A stretch of 6,183 nt of DNA from Verrucomicrobiota bacterium. Lineage in GTDB: Bacteria > Verrucomicrobiota > Verrucomicrobiia > Opitutales > Opitutaceae. The position numbers and the translations under genes were made by a program. The notes beneath the pieces are model-generated. The model had not been told where the DNA came from, ran no database searches, and worked only from the letters and a program-made list of their open reading frames with translations. Location: contig JAUPWC010000340.1 in NCBI GenBank assembly GCA_030916665.1, forward strand, positions 1 to 6,183, in the 5' to 3' direction. Shown piece by piece: positions 4,895 to 6,183 of the stretch. The stretch's first letter is position 1, and each line of letters begins with the position of its first letter.

Positions 4895-5629
4895 ATGGGA
4901 CGCAACCGCTCCAAACCCTCGTGGCGTGACCGCCTGCCCGGGCGGCGTCCGGAGGAGCACTTCCACTGGCGCGGCAAGGAGGTCTCCCGGCTGGAAAATC
5001 TGACCGACGCCGTCTTCGGCTTTGCGCTCACCCTGCTCGTGGTCTCCACCGCCGTGCCGCGTGATGTCGCCGGCCTGATGGAAGTGCTGCGCGGCTTCCC
5101 GGCCTTCGCCGCCTGTTTCGCGATCCTCCTGCTGTTCTGGAACGAGCACTACAAGTTCTTCCGCCGCTACGGCCTGGAGGATCTCTACACGCGCACGCTG
5201 AACTATTTCATCCTGCTGCTCGTCCTGTTCTCGGTTTATCCGCTGAAATTCCTCTTCGGCGCCTGGCTGGGCGGGGAATCACGCCTGACCGGCCTGGACG
5301 AACTGTGGCTGATCTACCGGATCTACGGCCTCGGCTTCGCCGGCATCTGGACGCTCTATGCCCTGCTCCAAGGCCATGCGCTGCGCCGCCGGGAGCAGCT
5401 CCGGCTGAGCGAAGTCGAAGTGATCTACACGCGCCTTCAGCTGACGGAGTTCCGCTTGCAGGTCGGCGTGTGCTTCCTGTCAGTAGGCCTGACCTACGTG
5501 ACCACCCTGCCCTGGCTGCCGGGTGTGATCTACGCGCTCATCGGTCCGCTGGCCGCGTGGAACGGCATGCGGCACGGCCGGCAGGTGCAGGCCGTGCTCG
5601 AGCGCCGGAACGAGCCGGCACTCAGCTGA
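4895..5629 (+). CDS. TMEM175 (DUF1211) family membrane protein, putative cation channel
   Basis: This 244-residue protein has a basic cytoplasmic N-terminus (1-31) and about six hydrophobic helices (near 34-53, 67-88, 101-121, 138-160, 188-206, 207-224). The first helix carries [19 protein letters not shown]. This aligns with the TMEM175 signature RxxxFSD, with Arg32 and Asp38 kept and Phe-Ser replaced by Leu36-Thr37. Helix 2 ends FWNEHYKFF, matching the family's W..H region (Trp82, His85). Bacterial members form tetrameric potassium-permeable channels lining the pore with the first helix. Six helices and about 200-240 residues are normal for them. The start at 4895 ([10 protein letters not shown]) is the only ATG that keeps the basic N-terminus, and a weak AAGG precedes it. 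The frame extends upstream but is antisense to the YdbH-like gene start, 97 bp away. The stop overlaps the stop of the convergent glgP. Family membership is well supported. Channel activity and ion choice are inferred and uncertain given the changed signature. Confidence 0.8.
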   Translation: MGRNRSKPSWRDRLPGRRPEEHFHWRGKEVSRLENLTDAVFGFALTLLVVSTAVPRDVAGLMEVLRGFPAFAACFAILLLFWNEHYKFFRRYGLEDLYTRTLNYFILLLVLFSVYPLKFLFGAWLGGESRLTGLDELWLIYRIYGLGFAGIWTLYALLQGHALRRREQLRLSEVEVIYTRLQLTEFRLQVGVCFLSVGLTYVTTLPWLPGVIYALIGPLAAWNGMRHGRQVQAVLERRNEPALS

Positions 5630-6183
5630 CGCGCGCCGGCTTGAGCTTCCAGATCTGCTCCGCGTATTCGCGGATGGTGCGGTCGCTGGAGAACTTGCCC
5701 ATGCGCGCGGTGTTGAGAATGGCCATCTTCGCCCACTTCTTCTTGTCGCGGTAGGCGGCGTCCACCCGGGCGTGGGCATCGCAATAGCTACGGAAGTCAG
5801 CCAGCAGCAGGTAGGGGTCGCCTCCGTTGAGCAGGCTGTGGTGCAGCGCGCCGAAGGCCCCATGCTCGCCGGGGGTGAAGTAGTCGCTGCCGAGCCAGTC
5901 GATGACCGCGCGGAGTTCCTCGTCGGCGTTGTATTGGTCCCACGGGTTGTAGCCCTTGGCCCACAGTGCGGCGACCTCCTCGACGGTGAGGCCGAAGATG
6001 AAGATGTTGTCGTCGCCGACCTCCTCCTTGATCTCGACGTTCGCGCCGTCGAGCGTGCCGATGGTGAGGGCGCCGTTGAGCGAAAGCTTCATGTTGCCGG
6101 TGCCGGAGGCCTCCTTGCCGGCAGTGGAGATCTGCTCGGAGAGATCGGCCGCCGGGATGATCTTCTCGGCGAGCGACACCCGG
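5622..6183 (-). CDS. glgP: Glycogen/alpha-glucan phosphorylase, C-terminal part (5' truncated by window edge)
   Basis: This enzyme releases glucose-1-phosphate from alpha-1,4-glucan ends using phosphate and a pyridoxal-phosphate cofactor, in cytoplasmic glycogen breakdown. About 186 C-terminal residues are present, ending in a TGA at 5624-5622. The frame continues past the window edge, and the GTG at 6179 is internal (RVSLAEK). The diagnostic motif EASGTGNMK contains the cofactor lysine, encoded at 6087-6089, and is followed by [16 protein letters not shown]. The later motifs [53 protein letters not shown] and the terminal [11 protein letters not shown] are typical of full-length bacterial phosphorylases, which run to about 800-850 residues. 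The catalytic domain's C-terminal half therefore looks intact. The gene converges on the TMEM175-like gene with an 8-bp overlap, so no intergenic terminator separates them. No other glycogen gene is visible in the window. Confidence 0.97.
   Translation of the reverse strand, partial: RVSLAEKIIPAADLSEQISTAGKEASGTGNMKLSLNGALTIGTLDGANVEIKEEVGDDNIFIFGLTVEEVAALWAKGYNPWDQYNADEELRAVIDWLGSDYFTPGEHGAFGALHHSLLNGGDPYLLLADFRSYCDAHARVDAAYRDKKKWAKMAILNTARMGKFSSDRTIREYAEQIWKLKPARVS

Noticed and set aside
4798..5049. N-terminal extension of the YdbH-like frame
   Set aside because: It is antisense to the TMEM175-like gene, is Arg/Ser/Pro-rich, and would bury the signal anchor.
1..6183. CRISPR array, tRNA, rRNA, transposase or defence genes
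   Set aside because: I saw no regularly spaced repeats, cloverleaf, rRNA segment or matching protein motif on either strand.

Overview
The window is a GC-rich bacterial chromosomal segment with seven recognisable genes plus one small unrecognised one. The first and last genes are cut by the window edges. The composition, the mostly absent Shine-Dalgarno sequences, a half-length YdbH-like protein and the gene mix would fit a verrucomicrobial lineage such as Opitutaceae, but no phylogenetic marker is present, so this is a weak inference.

Layout. (1) 1-371 (+) is the 3' part of a dihydrofolate reductase gene (folA). (2) 367-616 has no gene. It holds three palindromic elements: a 54-nt imperfect palindrome over the folA stop, a GC hairpin, and a widely spaced inverted repeat with a 10-bp tandem duplication at its edge. 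(3) 619-807 (-) is a 62-residue DUF2892 membrane protein with the only clear Shine-Dalgarno site in the window. (4) 808-991 holds a 14-bp palindrome and a REPIN-like double REP element. (5) 992-1678 (-) is a two-gene unit, a new 49-residue membrane protein followed after 9 nt by a gamma-class carbonic anhydrase-like protein. (6) 1787-3118 (+) is a concentrative nucleoside transporter (NupC/CNT) divergent from that unit. (7) 3119-3342 is a convergent intergenic spacer with hairpins. (8) 3343-4797 (-) is a YdbH/AsmA-like envelope protein. (9) 4895-5629 (+) is a TMEM175 (DUF1211) family channel-like protein, divergent from the YdbH-like gene. (10) 5622-6183 (-) is the 3' end of a glycogen/alpha-glucan phosphorylase gene (glgP). 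It converges on the TMEM175 gene with an 8-bp overlap.

The genes are mostly single housekeeping, transport and envelope functions in alternating orientations, so no pathway is encoded here. The only operon-like pair is the small membrane protein with the carbonic anhydrase homologue. I found no defence system, CRISPR array, transposase, tRNA or rRNA. The most unusual content is the concentration of different palindromic repeats on both sides of the DUF2892 gene, and a recurring CCCCGCCC octamer directly before three start codons.
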